From: Pararhizobium sp.
GTDB taxonomy: Bacteria; Pseudomonadota; Alphaproteobacteria; Rhizobiales; Rhizobiaceae
Direction: 5' to 3'
DNA length: 62,098 bases
Assembly (NCBI GenBank): GCA_030655075.1
Contig: JAURWE010000105.1
Coordinates: forward strand, 1 to 62,098
Each line of letters opens with the position of its first letter. Position 1 is the stretch's first letter. A program made the position numbers and the translations under genes. Of the stretch, positions 61,634 through 62,098 are shown piece by piece. The notes below the pieces were generated by a model. It had not been told where the DNA came from. It was given only the letters and a program-made list of their open reading frames with translations, and did no database searches.

Positions 61634-61900
61634 ATGGCACGCTTTGAAATCGAACAGTCTTCGAATGCTACGATGGGTGGCGAAACCCGCGCCGACGTGT
61701 TCTGCGAAATGGGTCTGATGTATGCAACCGGACGTGGTTGCGACATCGATCTGGTCGCAGCCCACAAGTGGCTCAACATCGCCGCGATCAAGGGTTCGGA
61801 ACGGGCCGTTGCCCTGCGCGCCGATCTGGCCCAGGCCATGAGCAAGTCCGACCTCGCCGCAGCCCTGCGCTCGGCCCGCGAATGGATGACAATGCATTGA
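61634..61900 (+). CDS. Sel1-like repeat protein
   Basis: This 88-residue protein contains the Sel1 signature in MGLMYATGRGCDIDLVAAHK and WLNIAAIKGSERAVAL, which is one and a half alpha-alpha repeats. There is no signal peptide. Such proteins are small adaptor-like scaffolds. AGGGA precedes the ATG. Confidence 0.8.
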   Translation: MARFEIEQSSNATMGGETRADVFCEMGLMYATGRGCDIDLVAAHKWLNIAAIKGSERAVALRADLAQAMSKSDLAAALRSAREWMTMH

Positions 61901-61971
61901 TCAGGTTTTTGGAGTTAGCCAGTGGGCAGTAGCCAATAGGATTGACCAAGAGCCGGAACGGCCACACTTTT

Positions 61972-62098
<127 letters not shown>

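Noticed and set aside
61426..61647. 73-codon frame before the Sel1-like gene
   Set aside because: No ribosome binding site, hydrophilic random composition, and it overlaps the next start codon out of frame.

Overview
The window reads as chromosomal DNA of a member of the Rhizobiaceae (Rhizobium, Agrobacterium, Sinorhizobium or a close relative). The evidence is the GC-rich coding style, the feuN-feuP-feuQ / ccmIEFH (cycHJKL) / degP / two-component pair / glnE / pleC / pepN gene order, rhizobial intergenic palindromic repeats, and GANTC (CcrM-type) sites in front of pleC. No rRNA, tRNA or CRISPR array was recognised. All functional calls come from reading motifs and translations by eye; nothing was searched.

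Layout. (1) 1-23096 is a degraded gene transfer agent (GTA)-like head cluster: a TerS-like gene, a large terminase gene (terL), a GH19-type lysozyme, an HK97 portal, a small g3.5-like membrane protein, a prohead protease, the N-terminus of an HK97 capsid fused by a deletion to the C-terminus of the gp15-like tail/host-specificity protein, and a holin-like protein. The cluster is invaded by intergenic repeats, heptanucleotide satellites, a toxin-antitoxin pair and two tiny antisense paralogues. (2) 3369-16550 is a 13.2-kb integrative element lodged inside terL. It has an 8-bp direct repeat (ATGTGCGA) at its ends, a tyrosine recombinase next to the right end, an AlpA-like excisionase, a run of small tightly packed backbone genes beginning with winged-helix proteins, and an AT-richer cargo block of uncharacterised genes: a large secreted protein, a coupled pair of membrane proteins, a three-gene DUF4145 operon, and divergent ribbon-helix-helix regulators. 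It carries no recognisable relaxase, conjugation or capsid genes. Exact recombination between the repeats would rejoin terL in frame.

(3) 23185-43778 is core chromosome: FeuN/FeuP/FeuQ envelope signalling, a surface lipoprotein, the CcmIEFH cytochrome c maturation operon, PPK2, DegP with a downstream two-component pair, GlnE, the cell-cycle kinase PleC and aminopeptidase N. (4) 44240-62098 is mixed housekeeping and accessory sequence: two transporters, small proteins, a family-4-like uracil-DNA glycosylase, an Hsp70-like protein, ETF-ubiquinone oxidoreductase, LysR and HxlR regulators each beside an alcohol dehydrogenase or quinone reductase, an L,D-transpeptidase, an MFS exporter, a lipid kinase, AMP nucleosidase, small secreted proteins and a Sel1-like protein. 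It ends in a long CTACTGC heptamer array.

The most unusual part is the terL-targeting element and its unrecognised cargo. It splits the terminase just before the last conserved nuclease motif, so it would switch off DNA packaging while integrated. The downstream capsid-to-gp15 deletion shows that this GTA copy is already dead as a particle producer.
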